Notes under the pieces: generated by a model | What the model was told of the DNA's origin: nothing | What the model saw: the letters and a program-made list of their open reading frames with translations, nothing else | Databases searched by the model: none | Program-made: the position numbers and the translations under genes | In this document: one piece after another, positions 63,584 through 64,000 of the stretch | Layout: the number at the start of each line of letters is the position of its first letter | Position numbering within the stretch: the first letter of the stretch is position 1 | Assembly: GCA_023079485.1 (NCBI GenBank) | Contig: CM041085.1 | Coordinates: 31,977,121-32,041,120, forward strand | Direction: 5' to 3' | DNA: 64,000 nucleotides | Origin: Archilochus colubris | Taxonomy: Eukaryota; Chordata; Aves; Apodiformes; Trochilidae

Positions 63584-64000
63584 ATAATGTGCCTTTAAAA
63601 GTCTGTTCTTCCCAGGGTTGGCTGTTGGGATTTCTTGACTTCTATGAAGTCAGTTACTGTCAGATACCTTCACACAATAGAAAACCCTGGTCTTTAATAA
63701 AAACAAAGCAGCTAAACAGTATTCTGAGCAGTCAATGCTAGGTTAAGTAGGAATGGCAATTCTCTTGTCCTGAAATGAGTTATTACATTCTATGTTGCTT
63801 CTTTTCAAAGTAAAAATAAAGGACCAAAGGCTTAGCAATTTTATATACCTTCTTACCATCTTAAATGGATATTGTGTTTGGTCTTTCTATGATGAAAACC
63901 CACTATCTGACTCCTAATAATGATGAGTTTGTTTTGTTCTGTAAACATCTACAAAGGAGGAAAACATAACATTTATTTGTGTTTCTGTAGACAATACTAA

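Larger units (their letters stand above)
62385..64000 (-). other. GINM1 intron, continuing beyond the window
   Basis: Presumed intron upstream of the transmembrane exon. It contains a CR1 fragment (62829-63475) and a 10-bp stem hairpin (63557-63583). No further GINM1 exon could be supported before the window ends. Confidence 0.6.

Noticed and set aside
63862..63952. Possible minus-strand exon with acceptor CCTTTGTAG and donor GATG|GTAAGA
   Set aside because: The splice sites look acceptable and one frame is open, but the translation does not resemble the part of GINM1 expected before the VMCQW exon.

Overview
The window is a gene-bearing piece of a vertebrate nuclear genome, almost certainly a bird. 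Short introns, strong CpG-island promoters and three CR1 LINE fragments (ends or 3' parts only) are typical of avian DNA, and every coding exon reads as a close relative of a mammalian protein. CR1 also occurs in turtles and crocodilians, so 'bird' is an inference from CR1 plus compactness. The gene order matches what I know of human 6q25.1 (PCMT1 - NUP43 - LATS1 - KATNA1 - GINM1) in reverse orientation. PCMT1 would lie just left of position 1 and I find no exon of it here.

Layout. 1-357: CR1 3' end. About 1170-10690: NUP43 (+), eight coding exons, 376 codons, a nuclear-pore Y-complex WD-repeat protein. About 11270-34020: LATS1 (+), a non-coding CpG-island first exon and seven coding exons (1139 codons), the Hippo-pathway kinase, with a probable 3' UTR of several kilobases. 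36000-36070: an intact tRNA-Gly(GCC) gene about 0.2 kb upstream of the next promoter. About 36250-56390: KATNA1 (+), a non-coding GGA-rich first exon and ten coding exons (492 codons), the katanin p60 AAA ATPase. 56390-59640: intergenic. About 59640 to beyond 64000: the last two coding exons of GINM1 (-), convergent with KATNA1 and running off the right edge. These two exons are too short for an ordinary ORF scan and were found by joining splice sites on the minus strand.

The reading frame is continuous across every inferred splice junction of NUP43, LATS1 and KATNA1, and across the single GINM1 junction. I see no frameshift or premature stop in any of them. Kinase, AAA ATPase and WD-repeat signature residues are intact, so all look functional. 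NUP43, LATS1 and KATNA1 all act in cell division in known biology, but they are separate genes with their own CpG-island promoters, not an operon.

I did not find a previously undescribed system. The points most worth a second look are the tRNA gene beside the KATNA1 promoter, a 17-bp inverted repeat in the LATS1-KATNA1 gap, a duplicated segment of about 130 bp in NUP43 introns, the GGA-rich KATNA1 5' UTR, a self-complementary T15/A12 tract in the LATS1 3' UTR, paired in-frame start codons in NUP43 and KATNA1, and a possible intron-retention isoform of LATS1 without a kinase domain.
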